The notes below the pieces were generated by a model, which was not told the DNA's origin, searched no databases, and saw nothing but the letters and a program-made list of their open reading frames with translations. The translations under genes and the position numbers were made by a program. Positions 16,904-25,287 of a stretch of 64,000 nucleotides of DNA are shown here, piece by piece; position 1 is the stretch's first letter; every line of letters begins with the position of its first letter. The DNA lies in assembly GCA_964516805.1 (NCBI GenBank), contig CAZEXI010000001.1, forward strand, positions 19,489 through 83,488, written 5' to 3'. This stretch comes from CAYSTL01 sp964516805 (lineage in GTDB: Archaea; Thermoplasmatota; Thermoplasmata; Halarchaeoplasmatales; Halarchaeoplasmataceae).

Positions 16904-17956
16904 TTATTGAAGATTAAGATGAATAGCAAACTTACACTCATCATCTCCATTTGTAAGAGATTTCAATAATTCTATCTTGATCGGTTTTCCCGTGATACCT
17001 TCCCATATCTGACGATACCATCCAGATCCACAGTAACAATAAGTAGATGGAACTTTATTTAATCTATCCCTGATCATTCCACAGTGACAATATGCTCTTT
17101 TTCTTTCTTCATCATTCTCAGCGTTTTCATAACTTTCTTTATCGTAAGGATTTTTTCTACTGAATATCGTATTTCCTTCTCTGAGAGGTTTCTCATACCA
17201 TCCTGTATCCTCACTCATAGCTTCTAAAACTTCATCCATGTCATGATTTTTTAAATATATATATTTCAGATCTTCTATCCTCCGTTCAGAAAAATGATCT
17301 GCACAGCATGATACTATCTGATACCTCTGAAATTCATCTGTTCTCTCTTCTAATCTTTCCATGGTAGATACGACCCAGTCAAAACGTTCTTCCCATGTAG
17401 AATCAAAATTTATGTTTTCACTTCCTTTCATTATAATATTCCTTTCTTCTTCTCCAAGTATCTCGTCAAGTCCTTCCTCTAATCTTTCATCCCAATTATG
17501 GACGAACAACTGTATCTCCATCACATTATCATCTGGATTATCTAGATTCTCCTTGAGAAGTATCTGTCTACTCTGAGGCATGGGTATCAATCCATGGTCT
17601 TTCATGTATTTTGATATTTTTTGGTAACTTCCTCTCACATCATCATAATCACCATAATGAGTGTAAGAAATCACATCAACATCTTCTAATTCATAAGTGT
17701 CTATTTCATCAGAATATACTTCCTCTAACACTGGATATCCAACCTCTACATCATATCCATTATCTACACCTGTTCCCCAATGGTATATGATAAAAGGTGG
17801 ACCACAAATATAGTCACCAGCTTCCTCTTTTATCTTTTCAAGCATAGGATAGATCTCATTACGATCCAACATATCGAAACGTATCGTTGATAGTAATTCT
17901 TCTTCTAATTCTTTGTATTCAACTTCAGATCTATCTTTCATATTCATATCCCCCAT
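16904..17956 (-). CDS. GyrI-like effector-binding domain fused to a cysteine-rich DUF6144-like domain
   Basis: This protein has 350 residues. The N-terminal part (about 45-165) fits the GyrI/AraC effector-binding fold: PPFIIYHWG, then DVEVGYPV, then VISYTHYGDYDDV. The C-terminal part (about 195-350) contains CCADHF, AYCHCGMIRD, TYCYCGSGWYRQIWEGITGKP and a final strand DECKFAIHL, reminiscent of DUF6144/V4R-like small-ligand domains with conserved Cys and His. No DNA-binding domain is present, so it is probably a ligand sensor or a hydrolase of hydrophobic compounds (inference). The cysteines could hold a metal. Start codons at 17956, 17947 and 17941 are all possible; GGGGGAT precedes the second. 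Confidence 0.6.
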   Translation of the reverse strand: MGDMNMKDRSEVEYKELEEELLSTIRFDMLDRNEIYPMLEKIKEEAGDYICGPPFIIYHWGTGVDNGYDVEVGYPVLEEVYSDEIDTYELEDVDVISYTHYGDYDDVRGSYQKISKYMKDHGLIPMPQSRQILLKENLDNPDDNVMEIQLFVHNWDERLEEGLDEILGEEERNIIMKGSENINFDSTWEERFDWVVSTMERLEERTDEFQRYQIVSCCADHFSERRIEDLKYIYLKNHDMDEVLEAMSEDTGWYEKPLREGNTIFSRKNPYDKESYENAENDEERKRAYCHCGMIRDRLNKVPSTYCYCGSGWYRQIWEGITGKPIKIELLKSLTNGDDECKFAIHLNLQ

Positions 17957-18021
17957 TTATTTAACTAAATAACTAGATGATTATTCGAGTATATACAGGT
18001 TTCTTAAAAATAGAAAAAAAT

Positions 18022-18696
18022 TTATTTTTGCCCAATGACAACAAGTCTCTCAGAATCTTTATCATATGGTTTACCATCATAGCCCCCATATGATACTACG
18101 GATTCAAAACCGACGTCTTTTAACATGTTTTTCAGTTCTTTTGAGGTATACAACCAATGTGAAAATTCTACTTCCTCTATACCATCATCTTCAATCTTAA
18201 TCATCCTGTTATTTAACCAGGTCCAATCTCTTTCTACATTTCTTTCCATCAATACGAATCCATCTTCGGTTTCATGCCAATCTTTCTCTTTGAAAATCCT
18301 AGCTATTATCTCTTTACCCATGACATCGAGAACAAATTTTCCACCCGGTCTCAAAGATCCATAAACATTCTCAAGGACTTTCAAATTTTCTCTTTCATCC
18401 TCGAAAAATCCAAATGAAGTGAAAATGTTCAGAACTACGTCGAAACTTTCACCTCTTTTAAATTCTTTCATATCGTCCTGGACGAACTCGATATCTAGAC
18501 CTTTTTCATCAGCTCTTTCTTTTGCATACTCGAGATAATGTTTTGTCAAATCTACTCCAGTTACATCAAATCCTCTTTCTGCCAATTCTATAGAATGTCT
18601 ACCATATCCACAACATAAGTCTAAAACATCCATATTTGGATCCAAATCTAACAATTCAATTATATCATCAATTTCCTTAGTACCTTCTTTTTGCAC
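18022..18696 (-). CDS. Class I SAM-dependent methyltransferase (downstream of an in-frame TGA)
   Basis: From GTG 18696 the protein has 224 residues. Motif I is VLDLCCGYGRHSIELA, with VTGVDLT and a motif IV region VVLNIFTSFGFF, so the catalytic core is intact. The family usually begins with about 20 more residues containing an aromatic F-W pair. Those residues are present here, in the same frame, from an ATG at 18753 with an AGGAGGATCC ribosome site, but codon 15 is TGA (18711-18709). The GTG at 18696 has no ribosome site. Either the gene carries a nonsense change (TGG to TGA), or the base is an assembly error, or the stop is read through. The acceptor substrate is unknown. Confidence 0.7.
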   Translation of the reverse strand: MQKEGTKEIDDIIELLDLDPNMDVLDLCCGYGRHSIELAERGFDVTGVDLTKHYLEYAKERADEKGLDIEFVQDDMKEFKRGESFDVVLNIFTSFGFFEDERENLKVLENVYGSLRPGGKFVLDVMGKEIIARIFKEKDWHETEDGFVLMERNVERDWTWLNNRMIKIEDDGIEEVEFSHWLYTSKELKNMLKDVGFESVVSYGGYDGKPYDKDSERLVVIGQK

Positions 18697-18753
18697 AGGA
18701 TATTTTTTTCAAAATTCTTCTTTTTCGTACCACTGTTTTTCTTCATCGCCCAT
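18697..18753 (-). other. N-terminal leader of the methyltransferase interrupted by TGA
   Basis: The sequence ATG...TTT TGA AAA AAA TAT CCT GTG encodes MGDEEKQWYEKEEF, stop, KKYP and runs in frame into the methyltransferase. AGGAGGATCC lies just before the ATG. A Trp codon TGG at the stop position would restore the FW motif expected in the family. Confidence 0.7.
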
Positions 18754-18831
18754 GTGGATCCTCCTTTTATTCAATATTTGTACCATTTATTAAACTTATG
18801 AAATATGAAAGAAGTGAATGAACCAATAAAT

Positions 18832-18879
18832 TAGTTTCAACCGAAACCATTATATAGATTATAGTTTCATCCGAAACTA
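18832..18879 (+). promoter_or_regulatory. Double operator flanking the TATA box of the marR-MATE operon
   Basis: Two copies of GTTTCANCCGAAAC occur, at 18834-18847 and 18864-18877, each an inverted repeat (GTTTC-4 nt-GAAAC; the second extends to TAGTTTC/GAAACTA). Their centres are exactly 30 bp apart. The TATA box (TTATATA, 18850-18856) sits between them and is centred about 28 bp before ATG 18882, so the second copy overlaps the predicted start of transcription. This is the expected layout of a MarR autorepressor site. Confidence 0.75.
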
Positions 18880-18881
18880 AT

Positions 18882-19310
18882 ATGGCTGAAGATATCTCAA
18901 TTCACAAACTACTTCATAAAGTTCACAAAAAAACATTGATGGAGTTCAAACAGAAATTAGAACCTTACGATTTTACTCGCGGTGAATTCCCTTTTCTTTT
19001 AGGTCTACTCAGAAAAGGTGATGGAGTCACACAGAAGAAAATCTGTGAAAATATACCTATATCAAAATCTACTACATCTAAGATGATAAATAATCTAATC
19101 GATAAGGGGTATCTTAGAAAGGAAACAGATGAAGTAGATCGAAGAGCTACTAGGATCTATTTTACTGATAAGAAAGAAGAGATAGAAAATATAGTCAAAG
19201 AATTGGATAAAAAGGCCGAAGAGATGATGCTGAAAGACTTTGATGACGATGAAAAAGACCAGTTGAAAAGATATCTCATACGAATACTAGATAATATCGA
19301 GGAAGAATAG
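18882..19310 (+). CDS. MarR-family transcriptional regulator
   Basis: This protein has 142 residues and a winged helix-turn-helix. The recognition region is KKICENIPISKSTTSKMINNLIDKGYL and the wing is RKETDEVDRRATRIYFTD, both typical of MarR. Such proteins are dimeric repressors released by phenolic or lipophilic ligands. Two palindromic sites around its own TATA box suggest autoregulation, and the MATE exporter begins 2 bp after its stop, so it most likely controls a drug or toxin efflux operon. The ATG is leaderless by position. Confidence 0.92.
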   Translation: MAEDISIHKLLHKVHKKTLMEFKQKLEPYDFTRGEFPFLLGLLRKGDGVTQKKICENIPISKSTTSKMINNLIDKGYLRKETDEVDRRATRIYFTDKKEEIENIVKELDKKAEEMMLKDFDDDEKDQLKRYLIRILDNIEEE

Positions 19311-19312
19311 TT

Positions 19313-20719
19313 ATGAAAGGAGAAACGACTGAAGGTGTGAAGAAACTACTGGGTGATCCAAAGAAAGCCATTCTATCGATCTCACTTCCTATGATGGTGG
19401 CGATGTTTGTTAATTCTATCTACAATATCGTTGACGGTTTTTGGGTCGCAGGATTGGGTGCTGATGCTTTGGCTGCTGTTGGACTGTTCTTCCCATTCTT
19501 CATGATCGTTGTAGCTCTAGGTGCTGGTATCGGTGTAGGTGGGAGTTCTGCGATATCAAGAAGGATCGGAGCTGAAGATAAAGAAGGAGCCGATAATACA
19601 GCAGACCACACCATAATTATAGGTGTAATATTGTCACTGCTTATCAGTATTCCATTACTGCTTTTCTTAAATGACATATTCTCAGCGATGACAGGAAATA
19701 CTAACGTGGTGAATCTTGCTACTGATTATGGATCTATACTCTTTGGAGGGGCGTTTATACTGATATTTTACAACATGGCAAACGCCATATTGAGAGGTGA
19801 AGGAGATACGAAGAGAGCAATGTATGCTATAATATTTGGATCAGTGATGAACGCATCCCTAGACCCCGTTCTGATCTATACTTTAGACCTGGGTGTAGCA
19901 GGAGCTGCATGGTCGACGGTTATTTCCATGTCAGCTACTTCTTTGATATTCATATATTGGCTGTTCTATAAGAAAGACACTTTTGTAGATTTTAATCTGA
20001 AAAGATTCAAGCCAGATAAAGGGATAATAAAAGAAATATTAGAGGTCGGTATCCCTTCATCTCTAGCTCAGCTTTCTATGTCTATCTCTATCGTTGTTCT
20101 TAACGTGATAGTGATAGCAGCAGCAGGTAGTGATGGAGTTGCTGTATTCACTTCAGGATGGAGGATAATCAACCTAGGTATCATTCCTTTGATAGGTATG
20201 TCTATGGGTGTAACTGCTGTCACTGGAGCAGCTTTCGGTGCAAGAGATAAAGATAAACTCAAAACATCTTATCTCTATGCTATTAAAATAGGTATTTTGA
20301 TAGAAGTTGTTGCTGCTGTGCTGGTTGTTATATTCGCTCCACAAGTTGCGTACATATTTACGTATTCACCTGATGCCGCTAGGATCTATGACGATCTTGT
20401 TGTATTTTTAAGGATCACTTCAGCGATGTTCATAGTTGTACCATTAGGTATGATCACTTCATCCATGTTCAGAGGTGTGAAGAAAGGAGTGAGGTCTCTG
20501 ATCGTAACGATCATGAGGACAGTATTTTTCCAGGTTCCATTCGTCTTCTTACTCGGTTTGGTTTTAGATTACGGTTTGATTGGAATATGGACAGGTATAG
20601 TATTAGGAAACTTAACTGCTTCAGTCATCACGTTCACATGGGGTAAGATGACTATCGAGAATCTGTTTGAGGAGGAAGAAAAGAAAGTTTCTAAGGAAAA
20701 AGCGGCTCTACAGAGCTGA
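19313..20719 (+). CDS. MATE family efflux transporter
   Basis: This protein has 468 residues and twelve membrane segments in two homologous halves. Typical MATE features include the N-terminal ISLPMMVAMFVNSIYNIVDGFWVAGLGADALAA split by conserved polar residues, GIGVGGSSAISRRIG in the first half, and IIPLIGMSMGVTAVTGAAFGA in the second. It should export cationic or amphipathic compounds by Na+ or H+ antiport. It is co-transcribed with the MarR-type gene just upstream (2 bp), which probably represses it until substrate is present. The acidic/basic C-terminal tail is cytoplasmic. Confidence 0.92.
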   Translation: MKGETTEGVKKLLGDPKKAILSISLPMMVAMFVNSIYNIVDGFWVAGLGADALAAVGLFFPFFMIVVALGAGIGVGGSSAISRRIGAEDKEGADNTADHTIIIGVILSLLISIPLLLFLNDIFSAMTGNTNVVNLATDYGSILFGGAFILIFYNMANAILRGEGDTKRAMYAIIFGSVMNASLDPVLIYTLDLGVAGAAWSTVISMSATSLIFIYWLFYKKDTFVDFNLKRFKPDKGIIKEILEVGIPSSLAQLSMSISIVVLNVIVIAAAGSDGVAVFTSGWRIINLGIIPLIGMSMGVTAVTGAAFGARDKDKLKTSYLYAIKIGILIEVVAAVLVVIFAPQVAYIFTYSPDAARIYDDLVVFLRITSAMFIVVPLGMITSSMFRGVKKGVRSLIVTIMRTVFFQVPFVFLLGLVLDYGLIGIWTGIVLGNLTASVITFTWGKMTIENLFEEEEKKVSKEKAALQS

Positions 20720-20791
20720 AGTCAGTGAGAGAATATTTTGTTAAAAACTAAAATATATCCTTCCTCTTACCTATAAAAGGAGATTTATCAG

Positions 20792-21484
20792 ATGGATGAT
20801 AGAGTATTTGGCGGTAATTTTAACCCAAAAAAATTAGACCTTCTCCTTGCAGTTGTAACGGTATTCTTGATGCCGCTGATCTGTTCGTATTTTTATCGAT
20901 TGACAGGTGCTTTGATACCTCTGATCATCTATTATCTGATATTTTGTGTTGGTATCGTTAAATGGAGAAAAGGAACTCTAGATTACAGGTTACCAGATAA
21001 TTTTTGGAATTATATTTTCCTATCATTGCTAGCCATCGAAGGAGCGAGATTGATCATTGGTTACAGGATCTATGAACCTATCGAAAATTATCACTTAATT
21101 GGATTCCTACTTACTCTGTTTATCTGGGCTCCAGTAAATGCATTCATGGAACAACTATCATGGCTGTATGTTTTTGATTCATGGGCCAATTACTTCGATG
21201 ATGGCATGAAGAAATATCTATCTCAAATTACCGGATTTATTCTATACGTAATTTTAATAGGTCTTATCCACGCATTATTTTGGGGTGAATTTCTATTTGA
21301 ATCGGAGAGTATCTATCCGCTTTCTCAGATCTATTTCGCAGGTCAGATGATAATAGCAGTTGGATACATATTTCTGTACAGGAAAACGGAGAGTATGCTG
21401 CAGGTAGCTATCATACATCTCATTGTGGATATCTCTGCTGTTCTATTCACTAGATATTCTATATTGCCTTATCTTTTGAGTTGA
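20792..21484 (+). CDS. CPBP-like intramembrane protease family protein, degenerate motif
   Basis: This protein has 230 residues with about seven membrane segments. Three blocks match the CPBP (CAAX protease/bacteriocin-processing) family: FMEQLSW where EExxxR/W is usual, LIHALFWGEF for the FxxxH block, and IIHLIVD for the HxxxN/D block. One Glu of the first motif is Gln, so activity is uncertain. The ATG follows AAGGAG with a TATA-like CCTATAAAAG further upstream. It stands alone after the MATE gene and could be a membrane protease or an inactive relative with a scaffold role. Confidence 0.6.
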   Translation: MDDRVFGGNFNPKKLDLLLAVVTVFLMPLICSYFYRLTGALIPLIIYYLIFCVGIVKWRKGTLDYRLPDNFWNYIFLSLLAIEGARLIIGYRIYEPIENYHLIGFLLTLFIWAPVNAFMEQLSWLYVFDSWANYFDDGMKKYLSQITGFILYVILIGLIHALFWGEFLFESESIYPLSQIYFAGQMIIAVGYIFLYRKTESMLQVAIIHLIVDISAVLFTRYSILPYLLS

Positions 21485-21508
21485 AACCCGTAAAAGATAA
21501 AAATATGC

Positions 21509-21931
21509 CTAAGGCATCATAGTATATCCCAGTTTATTGAAATCACCATCAAAGGAAAATATGTGTTTTATACCATAATCATCCATGTACTGTACTGAAG
21601 TCCAGTCTACGAAGGATAGTTTGTTTTCTTTCTTCTTTATCCCATTCCAAATCTCTTTGAATTCTATTGATCTAAAAGGATGGATTATCACATTGGAATT
21701 TAAGATCTTATCGACGATATCAACAGCAGCATTATAGTTGTAATTATAGCGAAGAAAAGTATAAGTCTCCTGTAACATCATCTCAGAGGTATGTATCGAT
21801 CCAAAATTGTATTCATCATTTTTGTTCTTTTCAACAAAAGATCTGGCTGATTTATGATGAGTGTCTCTCTTCTCATTTAAAGCAATCCACGCACTCGTGT
21901 CAACAAAAATAGATGGATAACTTTCTGACAT
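21509..21931 (-). CDS. vapC: PIN-domain ribonuclease toxin (VapC)
   Basis: This protein has 140 residues. The four acidic PIN residues are visible: D11 in IFVDTSAW, E55 in MLQETYTFL, D109 in LSFVDW, and D128/D130 in FSFDGDF. They bind Mg2+ and cleave RNA, usually tRNA or rRNA. The start ATG follows directly after the stop of the antitoxin gene, whose final codons supply GGTGA, so the two are translationally coupled, as in typical VapBC modules. Confidence 0.92.
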   Translation of the reverse strand: MSESYPSIFVDTSAWIALNEKRDTHHKSARSFVEKNKNDEYNFGSIHTSEMMLQETYTFLRYNYNYNAAVDIVDKILNSNVIIHPFRSIEFKEIWNGIKKKENKLSFVDWTSVQYMDDYGIKHIFSFDGDFNKLGYTMMP

Positions 21932-22162
21932 CTATTCACCATAAAGAACTTCGTCTATTTTAGCTTCTTTCTCTTTGGGTTCATCATCTCTGGGTTTTGA
22001 TCCAAAACATGGTGAATCCCAATCAGCTTTTTTCTTTTGGACCTCTTTTTCAAGTAATTCTCTTAACAAAGATGAGACTGTTTTACCTTTTTCTTCAGCA
22101 ATACTTTTAATTTCTTCGATATCTTCCTCTGGAACTTTAGTACTCAGCACCTTATCCGACAT
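21932..22162 (-). CDS. vapB: Ribbon-helix-helix antitoxin (VapB)
   Basis: The chosen start, ATG 22162, gives 76 residues. The N-terminus MSDKVLSTKVPEEDIEEIKSIA with KTVSSLLRELLEKE is a ribbon-helix-helix DNA-binding domain. The C-terminal half (FGSKPRDDEPKEKE) is charged and would wrap the PIN toxin. A longer reading from 22210 is unlikely: a TATA box (22187-22194) lies 28 bp before ATG 22162 and a palindromic operator fills the space between, so the transcript is leaderless from about 22162. It should neutralise VapC and repress its own promoter. Confidence 0.85.
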   Translation of the reverse strand: MSDKVLSTKVPEEDIEEIKSIAEEKGKTVSSLLRELLEKEVQKKKADWDSPCFGSKPRDDEPKEKEAKIDEVLYGE

Positions 22163-22182
22163 AAGTATACCTAGGTATACTT
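22163..22182. promoter_or_regulatory. 20-bp perfect palindrome, VapB operator
   Basis: AAGTATACCTAGGTATACTT reads the same on both strands over 20 bases. It lies directly between the TATA box and the antitoxin start codon, so a bound ribbon-helix-helix dimer pair would block transcription. This is the expected autoregulatory site. Confidence 0.8.
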
Positions 22183-22186
22183 TATT

Positions 22187-22194
22187 ATTTATAT
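22187..22194 (-). promoter_or_regulatory. TATA box of vapBC
   Basis: On the minus strand this reads ATATAAAT, centred about 28 bp before the vapB ATG. The spacing supports a leaderless transcript beginning at the start codon. Confidence 0.6.
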
Positions 22195-22278
22195 CTTTTC
22201 TTTTGCACAATCTATAGGGATATTTACCATCATTTAAATATTGACCATCATAAATATCAATAGGTTTTTTATACTAGT

Positions 22279-23988
22279 ATGACAGATTATTTCCAAGGAT
22301 TGTTCTTCATGACTGCTAATTTATTACAAAATAAGGTTTTAACACTTTTTATTGCCATCGTATTAATATCTGGTGTGCTTAGTATTGGAATATATACATC
22401 ATTAAACAACAATGGCAGTGAAATTGAGGATATTAAAAAACCAATAATAAATGATAACACAAATAACATTCCTATCACTGGTGATTCCTTCAAAATTTCT
22501 GCTGATGTATCTGATAACAAAGTTGTAGATTCAGTTTATTTAAATTATAATATAACAACGAATGATAAAAATATCATAAATTTTAATAAAAGTATGGATC
22601 AATATGATTCTTACTTTTACAATGTGGATATTGTTGTTGATGCAGTTAAGTTAAATTATACAATTTTAGCAAAAGATAATTCTAATAATTGGAACAGTAC
22701 TTCAAACCATATAGAAGTTAAGGATGATATCAATCCAAATATTGATGATATGTCAGCTAAAAAACCAACAGCAGGAAAATCATTCAAGGTAACAGCCGAT
22801 GTGACTGATAATATTGAAGTAGAATCTGTATCTTTAGAGTACACTTTGATTTCTAATAATTACAGTCAAACTCATAAAAGAAAGATGTCCTTGGACAGTT
22901 TCTACTGGCATAATATAACTTTATGGAAAAATACAACAGGATTAGATTATACTATTTTCGGAAAAGATACATCTGATAATAAAAACAGCTTTTTATCATA
23001 TTTTGAGGTGAAGAAACCTGACTATATGTTCGGGTGGTCTGTTGGAGACCAAGAAGATGGTTACGGAACCATTGTACATACCGATGATGGAGGAACAGAC
23101 TGGGATAGACAAGGGGATCCATCCACAATTCCCGATGCTTCATTATCACAAGTGAGGGCTTTGAATAGATCGACTGCATGGATCGTAGGTGGAAAATCAG
23201 ACGGATACGGTACTGTACTAAAAACCACTGACAGTGGTAAGACTTGGGATAGGATAGCAGATGATCTGATCCCAAACTCCGATATCGAGGGAGTGAGTAT
23301 AATAGATAAAGATACCGTTTGGATAGCTGGACAGAACAACACTCTATTATTCACACATGATGGTGGGGGTTCTTGGGAAGATAAATCTGACTCTTCATAC
23401 GATTCATACACACTAAGTGATATTGTCGCTGTTGATGAAAACAACATTTGGATATGTGGTGGCAGTGTTGATAACCATGGACTGATATTACATTCGACTG
23501 ATGGGGGAGAATCCTGGACTCGAGAAGCCGAAGATTTACTAAGAAATCATTCCTTGATATCTTTGAGTGTTGTGAATGAATCACAAGCATGGGCTATTGG
23601 AGGGGGTTCTACAGTGATTAAAACAACTGATGGTGGAAATACTTGGAATAAGGTGGGAAAAGACGTTTTCCCAAGTCTTATAGATGGTAATGGTATTTGT
23701 GCCCTGGACAATGATATTGTATGGGTAGTTTTAGATTACGGTAATATTTACATAACTAACAATAATGGAGAGAACTGGACTCAACAGAAATCAAACGCAA
23801 GTGGATATTATCTATTGAGGATCACAGCGATAAATGAAACAACCGCATGGGTCACTGGTTCTGCACAGTTTCCACCGGTCGATGGAGTTCTACTCCATAC
23901 TACAGATGGTGGTAAAACATGGGAAAGAGTCGATTATGGTCTAAACAGTGGATTATGGGATATTTACTTTGTAGATGCCTACCATTAG
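22279..23988 (+). CDS. Membrane-anchored surface protein with Ig-like and YCF48/BNR repeats
   Basis: This protein has 569 residues. A hydrophobic anchor or signal (VLTLFIAIVLISGVLSIGIYT) lies near the N-terminus. Two Ig-like units (about 60-240; SFKISADVSDN and SFKVTADVTDN) resemble those in the giant proteins at the start of the window. Residues about 250-565 hold seven repeats of the form W.VG...G.I..T.DGG.TW.R, the YCF48/sortilin-type beta-propeller pattern. It is extracellular and probably binds protein or glycan. ATG 22309 is an alternative start: AAGGAT precedes it, while the TATA-like TTTTTTATAC at about 22268 is too close to ATG 22279. Ligand unknown. Confidence 0.8.
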   Translation: MTDYFQGLFFMTANLLQNKVLTLFIAIVLISGVLSIGIYTSLNNNGSEIEDIKKPIINDNTNNIPITGDSFKISADVSDNKVVDSVYLNYNITTNDKNIINFNKSMDQYDSYFYNVDIVVDAVKLNYTILAKDNSNNWNSTSNHIEVKDDINPNIDDMSAKKPTAGKSFKVTADVTDNIEVESVSLEYTLISNNYSQTHKRKMSLDSFYWHNITLWKNTTGLDYTIFGKDTSDNKNSFLSYFEVKKPDYMFGWSVGDQEDGYGTIVHTDDGGTDWDRQGDPSTIPDASLSQVRALNRSTAWIVGGKSDGYGTVLKTTDSGKTWDRIADDLIPNSDIEGVSIIDKDTVWIAGQNNTLLFTHDGGGSWEDKSDSSYDSYTLSDIVAVDENNIWICGGSVDNHGLILHSTDGGESWTREAEDLLRNHSLISLSVVNESQAWAIGGGSTVIKTTDGGNTWNKVGKDVFPSLIDGNGICALDNDIVWVVLDYGNIYITNNNGENWTQQKSNASGYYLLRITAINETTAWVTGSAQFPPVDGVLLHTTDGGKTWERVDYGLNSGLWDIYFVDAYH

Positions 23989-24058
23989 AGAAACTTATAG
24001 GTATACCTCTCAATCGAAAATATAATAGTACACTAACCCAATGAGCTAACTGGATAGG

Positions 24059-24430
24059 ATGACAACTGATATTTTGATCAAAGTCGAGGATGTAGAATTA
24101 AAAGGAGAACTAACTGATACATCCTGTGCTAGATCGATCGCTGAGAAACTACCTATCGAAACTGAATTCCAAGTATGGGGAGATGAATTCTATTTTCCAG
24201 TAGGAGTGGACATGTACCTGGATGATACATCTAAAGCAGAAGTATCAGTAGGAACGATAGGATACTGGCCTCCAGGGCAAGCAATGGCAATCTTCTTTGG
24301 TCCTACACCTGCTTCCGAAAGTGAAGTACCAGTAGCTGCTAGTGAAGTCAATATTATAGGGAAAGTCGAAGATGCAAAAAAATTAAAGAATTTCAAAGAT
24401 GGTGACAAAATAAGCGTAGAAACTCAATAA
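24059..24430 (+). CDS. Cyclophilin-like fold protein (PF04126 type)
   Basis: This protein has 123 residues. The series VWGDEFYFPV, VSVGTIGYWPPGQAMAIFFGPTP and VNIIGKVED fits the small cyclophilin-like beta-barrel family known from archaea and Thermotoga (TM1367). Members share the cyclophilin fold but lack established prolyl isomerase activity. It stands alone between the BNR-repeat protein and NAD synthase. The biochemical role is not known. Confidence 0.85.
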   Translation: MTTDILIKVEDVELKGELTDTSCARSIAEKLPIETEFQVWGDEFYFPVGVDMYLDDTSKAEVSVGTIGYWPPGQAMAIFFGPTPASESEVPVAASEVNIIGKVEDAKKLKNFKDGDKISVETQ

Positions 24431-24471
24431 GTGACCATAAAAATAATAACTCTATCCATTTATCTGCTAAC

Positions 24472-25278
24472 ATGACCCTTTCGAAAAGCCAATTAAACGA
24501 GAGTATCAAGATCATCAAAGAATTCATCCGTGATAAAGTAGAGAAAACAAATTCTGAAGGAGTAGTTCTTGGTCTGAGCGGAGGTCTGGATTCCTCAACT
24601 GTTCTAAAACTCTGTATAGATGCTTTAGGAAAGGAAAGAGTTCATTGTATAATAATGCCAGAAAGTGCCTCTCCAAAAGAAGACATGAAAGATGCACGCT
24701 GGTTAGTGGATAAATGGGGAGTAAAAAATGAAGATATAAACATAAACTCTATCCTAGAAGCATTTCCCGTTGATTCTAATAATAGGTTAGCTTATGCCAA
24801 TCTAAAAGCTCGTGTCAGGATGTGCTTAGAGTACTATCAAGCCAACATAGAAAACAGCCTGGTTGTAGGTACTAGTAATAAAAGCGAAATCCTGCTTGGA
24901 TACACCACTAAATTTGGTGACAGTGCTGCTGATTTCTTACCTATCGGGGATGTGTACAAAACCGATGTGAGACAGATCGCTGAGAAGATATGTGTGCCTG
25001 AAAGATTTTTGGATAAGGTCCCGAGAGCAGGTCTATGGGAAGGACAAACAGATGAAGATGAGCTTGGTCATACTTACAAAGAAATAGACAAAGTGTTGAA
25101 AGGTATAGAAAAACAGGAAGATCAAAATAAGATAGCTGAGAAGAACGACCTGACTGCTGAGGGTGTAGAAGATATCAAAGATATGGTTGAAAAGAGTGCC
25201 CATAAAAGAAAGCTTCCAACTATCGTTAAACTAAGAAGTAGAACTGTCGGAAAGGATTGGAGAGAGTATAACCAATAG
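24472..25278 (+). CDS. nadE: Ammonia-dependent NAD+ synthase
   Basis: This protein has 268 residues. The N-type ATP pyrophosphatase loop is LGLSGGLDSSTVL, with VGTSNKSEILLGYTTKFGDSAADFLPIGD further on and the C-terminal block RKLPTIVKLRSRTVG. It adenylates and amidates nicotinate adenine dinucleotide to NAD+. The length and lack of a nitrilase domain show that it uses free ammonia. The kinase-like gene downstream starts within 9 bp and is probably co-transcribed. Confidence 0.93.
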   Translation: MTLSKSQLNESIKIIKEFIRDKVEKTNSEGVVLGLSGGLDSSTVLKLCIDALGKERVHCIIMPESASPKEDMKDARWLVDKWGVKNEDININSILEAFPVDSNNRLAYANLKARVRMCLEYYQANIENSLVVGTSNKSEILLGYTTKFGDSAADFLPIGDVYKTDVRQIAEKICVPERFLDKVPRAGLWEGQTDEDELGHTYKEIDKVLKGIEKQEDQNKIAEKNDLTAEGVEDIKDMVEKSAHKRKLPTIVKLRSRTVGKDWREYNQ

Positions 25279-25287
25279 GTGATCTTT

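Noticed and set aside
18709..18711. Reassignment of TGA to Trp (or selenocysteine) in this organism
   Set aside because: TGA ends korB and rubredoxin at natural lengths and TGG is used for Trp throughout; no selenocysteine insertion element is apparent. A single-site change is more likely.
23999..24008. AGGTATACCT palindrome similar to part of the VapB operator
   Set aside because: Only 10 bp, within an AT-rich spacer, not placed at a promoter; probably chance, though it could be a weak site.
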